DNA from: Pseudomonadales bacterium
GTDB lineage: Bacteria; Pseudomonadota; Gammaproteobacteria; Pseudomonadales; Azotimanducaceae
Assembly: GCA_028285415.1 (NCBI GenBank)
Contig: JANQPF010000003.1
Location: 62,001-126,000 of the forward strand
Direction of reading: 5' to 3'
DNA: 64,000 bases
Translations under genes and position numbers: made by a program
In this document: positions 26,676-36,471 of the stretch, piece by piece
Layout of the letters: each line of letters opens with the position of its first letter
Numbering within the stretch: the first letter of the stretch is position 1
Notes under the pieces: generated by a model
Told to the model about the DNA's origin: nothing
The model's input: only the letters and a program-made list of their open reading frames with translations
Database searches by the model: none

Positions 26676-27404
26676 TTATGCTGCTGCGTACTGGTCTACC
26701 GCTTGACAGACCGACTGCGTATCGGCTCCATCACTGTCGAAAATCCTGGTGTACCCCAACTCACGGGCGCGTGCTGCTATGCGCGACGACACCGCAATGA
26801 TGGCCACATTATACCCACCACCCGCACCGCGCCATGCTTCGTGAGCGGCCTGCAATCCTTCGATAGAGGACACGATGACCGCGCTGATGCGGCTTTGCGG
26901 GACATCGTCGAGCGGTAAAGGGTGGCGCAGATATAACTCAAATTTTACAACGTTTGCCGTTTTACCGAGTTCCTGCTCGAGCAGATCGCGTCCACCGCGC
27001 CCCGCCCACAACCAGACGGTCGCAGCCGTGTCGAGCGCGGCAATTTCCGCCATCCCGAGGATCCCCTCGGACGTCGCTTTTGCCGGTATGCGTACGCTCG
27101 CACCTGCCGCTTCGAGTTCGCGCGCCGTCATCTCGCCAATGGCGACGTGAACCGCCGCCGCGGACGCTTCGAGATGTCCCTGCGCAATGGCTTCGCGGGC
27201 CGCATGACCGGACAGGGTGATGACCAGCTGCGGAGGCTCCCGCGGGGTATCAACCGACAACGGGGTGACGCCGAGAACCGGCCCGAGCCAGGTGCTGTGG
27301 CCACGCATCTCGAGTGCCCGGGCAAGCCGGCTCGCGCCGGGTTCGCTGCGAGTCACCCAGATCATGCCGGTCTCCTGCCGTTGATCTTTCTGCTCCCCGG
27401 TCAT
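26676..27404 (-). CDS. hemD: uroporphyrinogen-III synthase
   Basis: Closes and inverts ring D of hydroxymethylbilane to give uroporphyrinogen III. 242 residues, a weakly conserved two-domain alpha/beta protein. Recognisable parts are IWVTRSEPGASRLARAL near the N-terminus, VITLSGHAAREAI, and VIVSSIEGLQAAHEA with IIAVSSRIAARARELGY near the end. ATG 27404 overlaps the hemC stop (ATGA); an internal ATG at 27365 would better match the usual N-terminus. The neighbourhood secures the call. Confidence 0.92.
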   Translation of the reverse strand: MTGEQKDQRQETGMIWVTRSEPGASRLARALEMRGHSTWLGPVLGVTPLSVDTPREPPQLVITLSGHAAREAIAQGHLEASAAAVHVAIGEMTARELEAAGASVRIPAKATSEGILGMAEIAALDTAATVWLWAGRGGRDLLEQELGKTANVVKFELYLRHPLPLDDVPQSRISAVIVSSIEGLQAAHEAWRGAGGGYNVAIIAVSSRIAARARELGYTRIFDSDGADTQSVCQAVDQYAAA

Positions 27405-28324
27405 GAAGGCCCGGATTGCAGCGTGTCCAGAATGGTTTGCGCACCCTGGGAATAAAGCGTCTCGACAACTTCAGCCGCAACCCCTTCGGGGTCGCTGCCG
27501 CGCGCCTGAGCTCTCAACAGGGTCGATCCATCGGCGCTCGCAAGCAGCGCACGCAGCGTCACCTCACCATCGGCAACCTCGGCGCTGGCCGCAACCGGCA
27601 GGGAGCAGTCCGCACCCAGGCCGGCGCTGACGCCGCGTTCCGCCGTGACGGCGGCTGCAACCGCCTGATCGACGAGCGGTGCCAGCAGCGTCTGCACCGG
27701 GCTATCAGCGAGACATTCGATGCCCAGCGCTCCCTGCCCGGGGGCCGGCAGACACAGGTCTGCAGGCAGCTTGAAGAGATCGTCACGCTCGATTTCCAGA
27801 CGGTTGAGACCGGCTGCCGCCAGCACGATCGCGTCATAGTCACCGGCGTCGAGCTTGGCCAGGCGCGTGCCCACGTTGCCGCGGACGGGCGCGATATCGA
27901 GGTCCGGACGCAGCGCCAGCAGCTGGGCCTGGCGCCGCAGACTCGACGATCCGACACGTGCACCTTGGGGCAGGGCGTCGAGGCCCCCGGGGCAGCCAAC
28001 AATCACGTCGCGAATGTCATCGCGGAACGCGACCACCGGCAGCGCAAAGCCGTCCGGCATGACGGCTGGAAGGTCTTTGACCGAATGCACGGCAATGTCG
28101 GCGCGTCCGTCGAGCATGGCCTGCTCGAGCTCTTTGACGAACAGACCTTTGCCACCAATTTCGCTCAACGGCGACTGCAGCCACCGGTCACCGGCTGTGG
28201 TCATGCCGAGAAGCTCAACCTCCAGACCCGGATGGCAGGCGATGAGCTGGTCGCGAATGTAATTTGCCTGCCACAGAGCGAGTGCGCTTTCCCGGGTGGC
28301 GATGCGTACGGTATCCAATGTCAC
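27401..28324 (-). CDS. hemC: hydroxymethylbilane synthase (porphobilinogen deaminase)
   Basis: Links four porphobilinogens into hydroxymethylbilane. 307 residues. Motifs are RIATRESALALWQA, EIGGKGLFVKELE, ADIAVHSVKDLP with the catalytic Asp, VGSSSLRRQAQL and VRGNVGTRL. The dipyrromethane cofactor cysteine is in GLGADCSLPVA. GTG start at 28324 overlaps the algR stop by one base (TAGTG), tying haem synthesis to the AlgR regulator gene in one transcript. Confidence 0.97.
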   Translation of the reverse strand: MTLDTVRIATRESALALWQANYIRDQLIACHPGLEVELLGMTTAGDRWLQSPLSEIGGKGLFVKELEQAMLDGRADIAVHSVKDLPAVMPDGFALPVVAFRDDIRDVIVGCPGGLDALPQGARVGSSSLRRQAQLLALRPDLDIAPVRGNVGTRLAKLDAGDYDAIVLAAAGLNRLEIERDDLFKLPADLCLPAPGQGALGIECLADSPVQTLLAPLVDQAVAAAVTAERGVSAGLGADCSLPVAASAEVADGEVTLRALLASADGSTLLRAQARGSDPEGVAAEVVETLYSQGAQTILDTLQSGPS

Positions 28325-29052
28325 TAGAGTTTCTTCACCAGTTTTCTAACGGCAGGTAAATGGCGCCGGCTGATGGAGATGGCCTCGTCGAGACCCCGCA
28401 TGCGCACGGCAACCTGGCCCGGGCCTTCCTTGGCGAGCCCTTCGATGTGGTGTTTGGCGACCAGCGCGTTGCGGTGGACCCGAACAAACAGATCTTCGAA
28501 TTCGATTTCGAGCTCTCTCAGCGTCTCGTCGACGATGATCTCACCGCCGCCGTAGCGCACCGTCACGTATTTCTGATCGGCCTGAAAGTAGCGGATGTCG
28601 TCGACGGGAATGAGCTCTATGCCCCTGTGCGTGCGGGCGGAAATGTGCGAACGGCGCGAGTCGTCCGCCGCATTGAGTGCAGCCAGCTGGGCACGATTGA
28701 GACGCATGGTTTTGGACAAAGCGGCTAAGAGGTTGTCTTTACGCACCGGCTTCAGGAGATAGCCGACCGCCTGCAGGTCGAACGCCTGTATGGCATGTTC
28801 TTCATAGGCCGTACAGAAAATGACGGCCGGCGGGTCTTCGAGCTCGAGGAAATGGCGCGCGGTCTCGAGCCCGTCCATGCCCGGCATGCGGATGTCGAGG
28901 AGCACCAGATCCGGCTGCTCAGCCTCGCATACGCGCACGGCTTCCGTACCGTTGGCGGCTTCGCCCACCACTTCGTGATCGTCTTCCGCTTCCAGCATGC
29001 GCCGCAGCCGGTCGCGGGCCAGATTTTCATCGTCGACTAAGAGGATCCGCAT
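28324..29052 (-). CDS. algR: LytTR-family response regulator AlgR
   Basis: 242 residues. The receiver domain has LVDDENLARDRL, the phosphoacceptor Asp in LVLLDIRMPGMDG and the conserved Lys in GYLLKPVRKDN. The C-terminal LytTR DNA-binding domain runs from about 140 (RTHRGIELIPVDDIRYFQAD, then FVRVHRNALV). In Pseudomonas, AlgR controls twitching, alginate and virulence genes; targets here are unknown. It follows algZ by 6 bases and overlaps hemC, the same arrangement as in Pseudomonas. Confidence 0.94.
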   Translation of the reverse strand: MRILLVDDENLARDRLRRMLEAEDDHEVVGEAANGTEAVRVCEAEQPDLVLLDIRMPGMDGLETARHFLELEDPPAVIFCTAYEEHAIQAFDLQAVGYLLKPVRKDNLLAALSKTMRLNRAQLAALNAADDSRRSHISARTHRGIELIPVDDIRYFQADQKYVTVRYGGGEIIVDETLRELEIEFEDLFVRVHRNALVAKHHIEGLAKEGPGQVAVRMRGLDEAISISRRHLPAVRKLVKKL

Positions 29053-29058
29053 GGCTAT

Positions 29059-30075
29059 CTATACCGGTTGAGCAACTTTCGGGAAACGCAGCTGGGTCAC
29101 GAACACCTGCCCTTGTGATTCAGCATCCAGCGAGGCGCGGTTGCCGTAGAGCACGCTGAGGCGGCTGCGAATATTGGCAAGCGCCATGCGATTACCCTCA
29201 CTTTCGCTCTGCCGACTGGGCCCGGGGATGGGATTACTGATCTTGACGACAACAAAGTCCTCATCGTAACGCAGCTGCAACTCGATGGTGCCGCCTTCGG
29301 GCAGCGGTTGAATGCCGTGATAGATTGCATTCTCCAGGAGCGGCTGCAGCGTGAGCAGCGGAATTCGCGTGCCGGGGAGGAGATCCGGGACGTCCCATTC
29401 GAGCTGCAGACGTTCCCCGAGGCGCAACGATTCGATGCGGATGTAGCGCTCGCAGAGATCAAGCTCCTCCGTGATCGGCACCTGGTTGCCCGCATCGTTG
29501 AGGCTCGCGCGAAAGAGCTCGGAAAGATCTTCCACGACGGTCTCGGCCGTGTCCGGATCTGTCGCAATCAGACTCGCAATGATGTTCATGCTGTTGAACA
29601 GAAAGTGGGGCCGGATCCGCGACTGCAGCGCCTGGATGCGCGATTGGAGCTCCGACTGCTCCTGCAATCTGAGCCGCTGCTGCACATAGAAGTAGCGCAA
29701 CACGAGCGCGGCAATGATCCCGGCAATGGCCAGCTGCCCGGTGATTCGCGCAAGCGGATCCGGACCGCGATCCACGGCCCACTCCGCGATGGCACTGACA
29801 ACCAGCGTGACTGCAATGACCAGCAGAAACGCCCCGCACGCACCGGCGACGAGACCAAGACGCTGCAGCGGCACGCGCAATAGACACAGGCAGGCGGCGC
29901 TCACGAGTGCAACCCATTGAACGAACAGTGACATGAGGCCAAACCGCACCCAGGACAACTCGCCCCCGGCAAGGAGCAGAATGACAACCAGCAGCTGGCT
30001 GAACAGCACCAGCAGGGTGAGCGCGGTGGTGTTGCACAACTCGGGAATGACAAAGTGGGCCGGGCGGGCGCTCAT
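29059..30075 (-). CDS. algZ: LytS-type sensor histidine kinase AlgZ/FimS
   Basis: 338 residues. The N-terminal part has four hydrophobic helices (about 15-135), then a short coiled coil and a His_kinase domain with [18 protein letters not shown]; the His is the phospho-acceptor. The ATPase region has [20 protein letters not shown] and ends with a degenerate G-box ([13 protein letters not shown]). It pairs with the adjacent AlgR. It starts the leftward algZR-hemCDXY run and is divergent from argH with a 74-base gap. Confidence 0.92.
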   Translation of the reverse strand: MSARPAHFVIPELCNTTALTLLVLFSQLLVVILLLAGGELSWVRFGLMSLFVQWVALVSAACLCLLRVPLQRLGLVAGACGAFLLVIAVTLVVSAIAEWAVDRGPDPLARITGQLAIAGIIAALVLRYFYVQQRLRLQEQSELQSRIQALQSRIRPHFLFNSMNIIASLIATDPDTAETVVEDLSELFRASLNDAGNQVPITEELDLCERYIRIESLRLGERLQLEWDVPDLLPGTRIPLLTLQPLLENAIYHGIQPLPEGGTIELQLRYDEDFVVVKISNPIPGPSRQSESEGNRMALANIRSRLSVLYGNRASLDAESQGQVFVTQLRFPKVAQPV

Positions 30076-30124
30076 TCAGGGATTCTCTAACCAGGTCTCA
30101 AAAGCTCAGCGGCTCTGATTCCGC

Positions 30125-30130
30125 TATAAT
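30125..30130 (+). promoter_or_regulatory. TATAAT -10 of argH
   Basis: A perfect TATAAT lies 19 bases before the argH ATG in the algZ-argH intergenic region. The -35 is poor. The leader would be very short. Confidence 0.45.
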
Positions 30131-30149
30131 TTGCCACCCGAATTTCTGC

Positions 30150-31562
30150 ATGCTGGACATGAGCGCCAATAGTACACCGAAGCAGGGCCGAGCGGGCTTG
30201 CTGGGCGGACGTTTCTCCGAGGCAACGGACGAATTCGTCGAAGCATTCACCGCATCGATCGAGTTCGATCAGCGCCTTTACCGCCAGGACATCGAAGGCT
30301 CCAAAGCGCACGCGCGAATGCTGACGCATATCAGCGTGCTGACGGACGACGAGTGCGCGCAGATTGTCGACGGTTTGTCGCGCATCGAGAGTGAGATCGA
30401 GGCCGGACAATTAGCGTGGCGCGTTGAGCTCGAAGACGTCCACATGAACATCGAAAGCCGGCTCATCGAGCTCATCGGCGACGTTGGCAAGAAGCTCCAC
30501 ACGGGGCGCTCGCGCAACGATCAGGTCGCAACGGACATCCGGCTTTACCTGCGCGAGGCGATAGACGAGCTGATTGCACTCGAAACCGACCTCCTGGGCG
30601 GTATTCTCGAGCTGGCTGATGCCCACACCACGACCATCATGCCCGGATTCACCCATCTGCAGGCGGCACAGCCTGTCACGTTCGGTCACCATGTGATGGC
30701 GTGGTTCGAGATGCTGTGGCGTGACCGCGAGCGCCTCCGCGACTGCCGGCGGCGCGTCAACGTCCTGCCGCTCGGTGCCGCAGCGCTTGCCGGTACGCCG
30801 TACAAGCCCGACCGCAATTTTCTCGCAAAGGCGCTCGGCTTCGACAGCGTGTGTGAAAACTCTCTGGACGCCGTGAGTGATCGGGACTTTGCCATCGAGT
30901 TCTGCGCGGCCACGGCGCTGACGCTGACGCATCTGTCCCGCTGGTGTGAAGAGCTGGTGCTCTGGTCTTCCCAGCAGTTTTCTTTCGTTGAGCTGCCGGA
31001 CCGTTTCTGTACCGGCTCATCGATCATGCCGCAGAAGAAAAATCCCGACGTGCCGGAGCTCGTACGTGGTAAGACCGGACGCGTCAACGGTCATCTGATT
31101 GCCCTTCTCACACTGATGAAGAGCCAGCCGCTGGCGTACAACAAGGACAACCAGGAAGACAAAGAGCCGTTGTTCGACGCGGTAGATACGCTGCATGGCT
31201 GTCTCACCGCCATGAACGGTCTGGTGCCGAATATCGAGCCCAACATCAACGCGATGCGCGAGGCCGCCACCCTCGGCTACACGACAGCCACCGACCTTGC
31301 GGACTACCTCGTGCGCAGGGACGTGCCCTTCCGGGATGCACACGAGCTGGTGGGCGGGGCGGTACAACGCGCCGTCAGCCAGGGCAAACCGCTGGAAGCG
31401 CTCAGCCTCGAGGAGCTGAACGGCCCCGGGGAAGACCGCATCGGTGAAGACGTTTATCAGATCCTGACTCCCGACGGTTCGGTCGCCGCGCGCGACCACT
31501 TCGGCGGCACGGCACCGGCACAGGTAAACGCCGCCATCGAGCGAGCCCGCCAGCGCCTGTAG
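30150..31562 (+). CDS. argH: argininosuccinate lyase
   Basis: Splits argininosuccinate into arginine and fumarate. 470 residues of the fumarase/aspartase superfamily. Features are [28 protein letters not shown] with the substrate residues, and [14 protein letters not shown]. The signature loop [20 protein letters not shown] carries the catalytic Ser. ATG 30150 is used; ATG 30159 is possible. The gene is next to algZ, as in Pseudomonas. Confidence 0.97.
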   Translation: MLDMSANSTPKQGRAGLLGGRFSEATDEFVEAFTASIEFDQRLYRQDIEGSKAHARMLTHISVLTDDECAQIVDGLSRIESEIEAGQLAWRVELEDVHMNIESRLIELIGDVGKKLHTGRSRNDQVATDIRLYLREAIDELIALETDLLGGILELADAHTTTIMPGFTHLQAAQPVTFGHHVMAWFEMLWRDRERLRDCRRRVNVLPLGAAALAGTPYKPDRNFLAKALGFDSVCENSLDAVSDRDFAIEFCAATALTLTHLSRWCEELVLWSSQQFSFVELPDRFCTGSSIMPQKKNPDVPELVRGKTGRVNGHLIALLTLMKSQPLAYNKDNQEDKEPLFDAVDTLHGCLTAMNGLVPNIEPNINAMREAATLGYTTATDLADYLVRRDVPFRDAHELVGGAVQRAVSQGKPLEALSLEELNGPGEDRIGEDVYQILTPDGSVAARDHFGGTAPAQVNAAIERARQRL

Positions 31563-31595
31563 CCGCATCCTCCGGGAGGCCACCTATACTTTGGT

Positions 31596-34124
31596 ATGGG
31601 TGTAAAAAACACAGCACGGACGCTGGGCATAAACCCGTCGCTCACGCCGGTAACGATACGCCGCGCGCGGCTGGCATTTCGCGCCGATCACGCTGCGCGC
31701 CTGCAACAGACCCTTGAACGTCTGCCCGATACCGCACGCCACGTACTGAACGCGCTGCCGCTGTTACTGCATGCCAATCACCCCTCCCTGCCCGGTTTTG
31801 CGGGCTTCGACACGCCGGCGGGTATCGCCGGATATCGGGCTGATGCCACCACCCTCGCGGCACTGCGACGGTTCAGCCGCAACTACCGTTACGTACCCGC
31901 AGCCACCCACCAGCCGGAAATCAACGCACTATTCATAATGGGCAGCGCGGGATCCGTTGCCCACACCCGCACGAGCGACCTGGACGTCTGGGTCTGCGTC
32001 GATGAGCAGCACGTCGACGCCATAGCCCGCAAACTCGAGGCGTTGACCCTCTGGGCTGCTGGTCTCGACGTTGAGCTGCAATGCTTTGCCGTGCCTCCCG
32101 GACAGTTCAACCATCCCGGAGCGGCAGCCTATGCGCCGCTGCTGCTCGACGAGTTTTATCGCACCGGCTGTCACCTCGCAGGCCAGATACCGCTCTGGTG
32201 GGTACTGCCATCCGACGCCGAAACTTACGCTGAACAGGCACACGCCGTGCTGCGCAAGCGCATGGTCCAGCCCCGGGACTACATCGATTTTGGCCCGGTC
32301 CGGGCTTTCCAATCCGAGGAGCTTCTGGCGGCCGGCGTGCGCGAGCTCGAGCACAGCCGGGTCACGCCGTACAAGTCACTGTTGAAACTGGCGCTGCTCG
32401 AAAGCTATGCGGCAGGCTCGACGCCGCTTTCGACCCGCTACCGCAGAACCGTAGTCGATGGTACGCGCGGCACGAGCGACAGCTACCTCATGCTCGCGGA
32501 GCAGATCGACGAATTCTTCCAGGGGCCTCGATGGCGTTCGCGCCAGCAATTCATGCGCCATGCCTGGATCATCAAAACCAGCCGCGGCAACACGCGGCTT
32601 ACCAGCAGCGACGCCTGGTGGGCGCTCGTCAGCAGCTGGGGCTATGGCCGGGAGGACGTTGAACACCTGCGATGGCCGGGCACCTGGTCCCTGACCGAAA
32701 TCGTCAGCGAACATCAACTCACCATGGCCGCTTACGCGCACGCGTTCAGCTTCCTCGATACGCTGTCGCGCACATGTCCGCACGCAACTGGACGCCAGCA
32801 GCACGTCGAACGCCTGGATCAGCTGCGGCAGACAATCATCAACGGCACACAGTACAACGACAGGCTGCTCCCTGCGCTGGTCCCAACGGTTCAGCGCGGC
32901 CGGGCTGTCGTCACCGTCAATCCGGAGGGACTGTGGTGTCTTGAAGAGGCCGGGCGCACGTTTGTCCTGCGGCCGCGCCTGACACAGGTGTTTCTCTGGC
33001 TCAAGCGTCAGGGCCTGGGCCCTGGCGCCCTCGCTCCGGCCATGCGCGGGAACAATCGCTATCGGCAGATCCACGCGGCCCTCCAACACGAACCGTTTGT
33101 GCTGGTGCTGAACGCCGAAACGGACAGCAGTCTATCGGCGGCAGCGCGTTCCGCGGCCGACACGCTCATCGCAGAGAAGGACGATCCGCTGTCATACGGC
33201 AACGACCGGGTTTGTCAGGTAACCCAACTCGAGCTGCTGCAGACCCGGGCTGAAGGGAGGCCGGAAGCTCATGCGTGGACGAACCTGGCTGAGGCGCTGC
33301 CGGAACTCCTCCGCCGCCCCGCAACCGCCGTCGTCTGTATTGGCGATGTGCGGCGCGCGCGCATCGCCCGGCGCGTCGAGCAGCTTCTGGGAGAAGCGCG
33401 CAAACGCCTTGCGAAGGATGGCAACTTCCTCTTCACGTTAGGCAAGAACATCTGCTGCCTGCATAAAGGTGCTGACGGTGAGATAGAGGCTCAGCTTTTC
33501 CCCAACCGCTATGCCGCTTTTCTGAGTTGCCCCGGAGCGCGGCATACCGTATTCAGCGAGCACGGTCGCCAGGACCATAGGGGCTGGCTTGCGCGCGACA
33601 ATGTCATGCACACACCCACGTTGATCATCAACACACAGAACGAACCGCTGCACATCGACTATCGCAGCGGCTCCGGCACGAGAAGCCTCCACCCACCACC
33701 ACGTCGGCAACGGGATTTCATTCAATCATTGAGCCTCTTCTGCGCCGCGCTGAACCAGCGCGGCGTCGACATTCCGAAGCTACGCCTGTGCCATGTCGCA
33801 GACAATGTCGAGAGGCTGCCGCGCCCGGACATCCAGCCACACCTGCGGTTTCGCCTCGTCTTCATCCAGACCGCCTCCGGCTGGACGGTGCAATGCGGCC
33901 AGGAAACATGGTCTTCGAACAAGATCGACGGCAGGCTGCTGGCTCGGGTACGGCGGACTGTTCAACAGCACCGTCGGGGCGGCGCTGACTATCCCATTTA
34001 TCTGACCGACATCGATCTCATCGAAGCAAATTTCATTGCACACCTCGAAGCCAAGTTCGCGCTGGAGACCGCGCTCAGCGGCGAGACCGTGAGCAATCCG
34101 AAGTTGTTCCGCGACCTGGCTTAG
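31596..34124 (+). CDS. cyaA: class I adenylate cyclase
   Basis: Makes cAMP from ATP; enterobacterial-type (class I). 842 residues. The N-terminal catalytic half has the nucleotidyltransferase motif LFIMGSAGSVAHTRTSDLD, in which GSxG and the two metal-binding Asp are present, then ADHLQCF-like substrate residues. The C-terminal half is the regulatory part that responds to the sugar PTS in enterics. A TATACT at 31585-31590 lies so close to ATG 31596 that transcription from it would start inside the gene; a real promoter is probably upstream. In Pseudomonas cyaA also lies between argH and lysA. Confidence 0.93.
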   Translation: MGVKNTARTLGINPSLTPVTIRRARLAFRADHAARLQQTLERLPDTARHVLNALPLLLHANHPSLPGFAGFDTPAGIAGYRADATTLAALRRFSRNYRYVPAATHQPEINALFIMGSAGSVAHTRTSDLDVWVCVDEQHVDAIARKLEALTLWAAGLDVELQCFAVPPGQFNHPGAAAYAPLLLDEFYRTGCHLAGQIPLWWVLPSDAETYAEQAHAVLRKRMVQPRDYIDFGPVRAFQSEELLAAGVRELEHSRVTPYKSLLKLALLESYAAGSTPLSTRYRRTVVDGTRGTSDSYLMLAEQIDEFFQGPRWRSRQQFMRHAWIIKTSRGNTRLTSSDAWWALVSSWGYGREDVEHLRWPGTWSLTEIVSEHQLTMAAYAHAFSFLDTLSRTCPHATGRQQHVERLDQLRQTIINGTQYNDRLLPALVPTVQRGRAVVTVNPEGLWCLEEAGRTFVLRPRLTQVFLWLKRQGLGPGALAPAMRGNNRYRQIHAALQHEPFVLVLNAETDSSLSAAARSAADTLIAEKDDPLSYGNDRVCQVTQLELLQTRAEGRPEAHAWTNLAEALPELLRRPATAVVCIGDVRRARIARRVEQLLGEARKRLAKDGNFLFTLGKNICCLHKGADGEIEAQLFPNRYAAFLSCPGARHTVFSEHGRQDHRGWLARDNVMHTPTLIINTQNEPLHIDYRSGSGTRSLHPPPRRQRDFIQSLSLFCAALNQRGVDIPKLRLCHVADNVERLPRPDIQPHLRFRLVFIQTASGWTVQCGQETWSSNKIDGRLLARVRRTVQQHRRGGADYPIYLTDIDLIEANFIAHLEAKFALETALSGETVSNPKLFRDLA

Positions 34125-34138
34125 AAAGCGCTATACTC

Positions 34139-34160
34139 TCGCGCTATTTTTACAGCGCGA
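34139..34160 (+). other. leader hairpin upstream of lptM
   Basis: TCGCGCT and AGCGCGA pair across ATTTTTAC. It follows a TATACT hexamer (34132-34137) and ends 6 bases before the lptM ATG, so it could sit in the 5' leader and affect its translation. Confidence 0.4.
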
Positions 34161-34166
34161 AGAACA

Positions 34167-34313
34167 ATGATGGTGCGATGGTTAATCCTGTTGATCGCAG
34201 CGGCATCTGTCGCAACCTGCGGCCAGAAAGGTCCGCTGGAGCTTCCTGCTGCGCAAAACTCAGGCAATCAGCTTGTTGACATGCGAGCCCACACGGCTGT
34301 ACCCAGAGGCTGA
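34167..34313 (+). CDS. lptM: LptM (YifL-type) small lipoprotein
   Basis: 48-residue lipoprotein. The N-terminus is MMVRWLILLIAAAS and the lipobox is VATC, followed by the family's fixed CGQKGPLELP motif. LptM binds the LptDE outer-membrane translocon and helps its correct disulfide pairing. GAAGAA precedes the ATG at 34167; a second ATG follows at once. Its stop is 1 base before the lysA start, so they are coupled. The yifL-lysA-dapF order is the same in Pseudomonas. Confidence 0.9.
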   Translation: MMVRWLILLIAAASVATCGQKGPLELPAAQNSGNQLVDMRAHTAVPRG

Positions 34314-34314
34314 C

Positions 34315-35586
34315 ATGTCGGCGCCCGCGAGTTCCATTCTGAATCACGTCGATGGCGTTCTGCATATGGAAGATGTGCCCCTGCCCGTAATTGCCGAGGC
34401 GGTTGGCACACCCGCATACATCTATTCGAGCGCCTATATCCGAACGGCGATAGCAGACATCCGCTCTGCCTTTACCGGCATGCCGCTGACCATTCAGTAT
34501 GCCGTCAAAGCGAATTCCAACCTGAGCATCCTGGCGCTCTGCCATGCCGAAGGGTGCAGCTTCGACATCGTTTCCGGCGGTGAGCTCGCCCGACTGCTTG
34601 CGGCGGGTATCCCGACGGATGGCGTGATCTTTTCCGGAGTCGGCAAATCCGTCGAGGAAATCGACTTCGCGCTCAAGGCGGAAATAGCGTGCTTCAACAT
34701 CGAAAGCGAGCCGGAGCTCGAACGAGTCGCCGCCCGGGCTGAGGTTCTGAACATCCGGGCACCGATATCGATACGGGTCAATCCCAACGTCGATGCGCAG
34801 ACGCACCCCTATATTTCGACCGGCTTGAAGCAGAACAAGTTTGGCGTAGCGCCAGAGCTTGCGCTAGAACTGTACCAACGTGCGCACGCACACGACTGGC
34901 TGGATGTGGCCGGCATCGATTGTCACATCGGCTCGCAGATTGGCAACGTGGAGCCGCTACTCGAATCGTTGAGCTGCTTGCTGGAGCTCGTCGATCAGCT
35001 CGCCGCGGAGGGTATCGCGCTCCACCATATCGACCTGGGCGGCGGCATGGGCGTCACCTACCAGAACGAAACGTCGCTCGACATGGACGCATACGGCGCC
35101 GGCGTCAGGCAGATACTTGGCGCGCGCAAGCTTGCACTTATGCTCGAGCCGGGACGGTCCATCGTCGCCAACGCGGGTGTACTGCTTTCCCGGGTGGAAT
35201 ATCTGAAGCCTGCGGCCGAGGCCGGCGCGCCGAGTTTTGCCGTGATCGACGCGGCAATGAACGACCTCATCCGCCCGGCGTTGTATCAGGCATGGCACGA
35301 CGTCCTGCCGGTAAATCGCCACGAAGCGCAGTCCCACGTCTGGAACATCGTGGGACCCGTCTGCGAAACTGGAGACTTTCTGGCGCACGAGCGCGAGCTT
35401 GCGCTGGAGCCCGACAGCCTTGTGGCCATAGCCAGCGCCGGCGCCTATGGGATGGTGCAGGCGTCGAACTACAACGCCCGCAACCGCGCCTGTGAGGTGC
35501 TGGTCGACGGTGGTGAGTTCCGCGTCATCCGTCGCCGAGAGACGATGGCCGATCAGCTGCGCCTGGAACAGGAGCTGCCGGGATGA
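34315..35586 (+). CDS. lysA: diaminopimelate decarboxylase
   Basis: Last step of lysine synthesis: meso-DAP to lysine + CO2, PLP-dependent fold III. 423 residues. PLP Lys in IQYAVKANSN. Further motifs are FDIVSGGELARLLAAG, CHIGSQIG, LDLGGGMGV-like (HIDLGGGMG), LEPGRSIVANAG, the catalytic Cys in GPVCETGDF and ASAGAYGMVQASNYN. ATG 34315 with AGAGG upstream is preferred to 34273. It ends overlapping dapF (ATGA). Confidence 0.97.
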   Translation: MSAPASSILNHVDGVLHMEDVPLPVIAEAVGTPAYIYSSAYIRTAIADIRSAFTGMPLTIQYAVKANSNLSILALCHAEGCSFDIVSGGELARLLAAGIPTDGVIFSGVGKSVEEIDFALKAEIACFNIESEPELERVAARAEVLNIRAPISIRVNPNVDAQTHPYISTGLKQNKFGVAPELALELYQRAHAHDWLDVAGIDCHIGSQIGNVEPLLESLSCLLELVDQLAAEGIALHHIDLGGGMGVTYQNETSLDMDAYGAGVRQILGARKLALMLEPGRSIVANAGVLLSRVEYLKPAAEAGAPSFAVIDAAMNDLIRPALYQAWHDVLPVNRHEAQSHVWNIVGPVCETGDFLAHERELALEPDSLVAIASAGAYGMVQASNYNARNRACEVLVDGGEFRVIRRRETMADQLRLEQELPG

Positions 35587-36470
35587 GCAGGCAACGACGC
35601 GCCATGGTCTTTCACAAGATGCAGAGTCTGGGCAACGACTTCATGGTCATCGAGCGGATCACGCAGAATATCGAGATCACGGCCGAGCAGATTGCGGCGT
35701 GGGCCGATCGTCATACCGGGATCGGGTTCGATCAGCTTCTGATCATCGACCCGCCCACGACCGGTGACGCAGACTTCTGGTATCGCATCCACAACGCCGA
35801 CGGCTCGGAAGCTGAGCAGTGCGGCAACGGCACGCGCTGCGTGGCGATGCTTGCCCAGCACCTTCGCCTCACCAAAAAAGACACGTTGTCCTGGCAATCG
35901 CTCGCGGGCCGGCTGGAAACCAGGGTGGCAAACGCGCAGTTCGAAACCACCATGACCGTGCCCGTGTTGGAACCGGCGGCGATTCCCTTCGACTCTGCTG
36001 CCGGTGAAGCGTTACATCAGACTGAACGCGAAGGCGTGTCTGTCTGGCGGCTCGACGCAGATGATGAGACCTATGAAATCACGCCGGTGAGCATGGGCAA
36101 TCCGCACGCGGTGCTGTTTCTCGACAACATCTTCGACGCAGACGTCGATGGCATCGGCGCGCGTCTCACCCGTCATCCGGCTTTCCCCGAAGGCGCAAAC
36201 ATCGGGTTCTGCCAGGTCATCGATCAGCAGTTCATCAGATTGCGCGTGTACGAGCGTGGGGTGGACGGTGAAACCCGCGCCTGTGGCAGCGGCGCCTGCG
36301 CCGCGGTGGTTGCCGCAATCTGCCACGGCCACGTGGGCCCCAGGGTCAAGGTTTCACTGCCGGGAGGCAAGCTCCGAATCACGTGGCCGGAAGCGGATGC
36401 CCCCGTTACAATGGCGGGAGGAGCCAACCTGGTTTACCGGGGCGAATTGCAAAGCGGAGTCACGAGCTGA
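35583..36470 (+). CDS. dapF: diaminopimelate epimerase
   Basis: Interconverts LL- and meso-diaminopimelate, for lysine and peptidoglycan. 295 residues. The two catalytic cysteines are in AEQCGNGTRCV and ETRACGSGACA. N-terminal KMQSLGNDFMVI is characteristic. It is longer than the usual 276 because of an 11-residue N-terminal extension and an insertion around residues 130-150. The start overlaps the lysA stop. Confidence 0.97.
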   Translation: MSRQRRAMVFHKMQSLGNDFMVIERITQNIEITAEQIAAWADRHTGIGFDQLLIIDPPTTGDADFWYRIHNADGSEAEQCGNGTRCVAMLAQHLRLTKKDTLSWQSLAGRLETRVANAQFETTMTVPVLEPAAIPFDSAAGEALHQTEREGVSVWRLDADDETYEITPVSMGNPHAVLFLDNIFDADVDGIGARLTRHPAFPEGANIGFCQVIDQQFIRLRVYERGVDGETRACGSGACAAVVAAICHGHVGPRVKVSLPGGKLRITWPEADAPVTMAGGANLVYRGELQSGVTS

Positions 36471-36471
36471 C

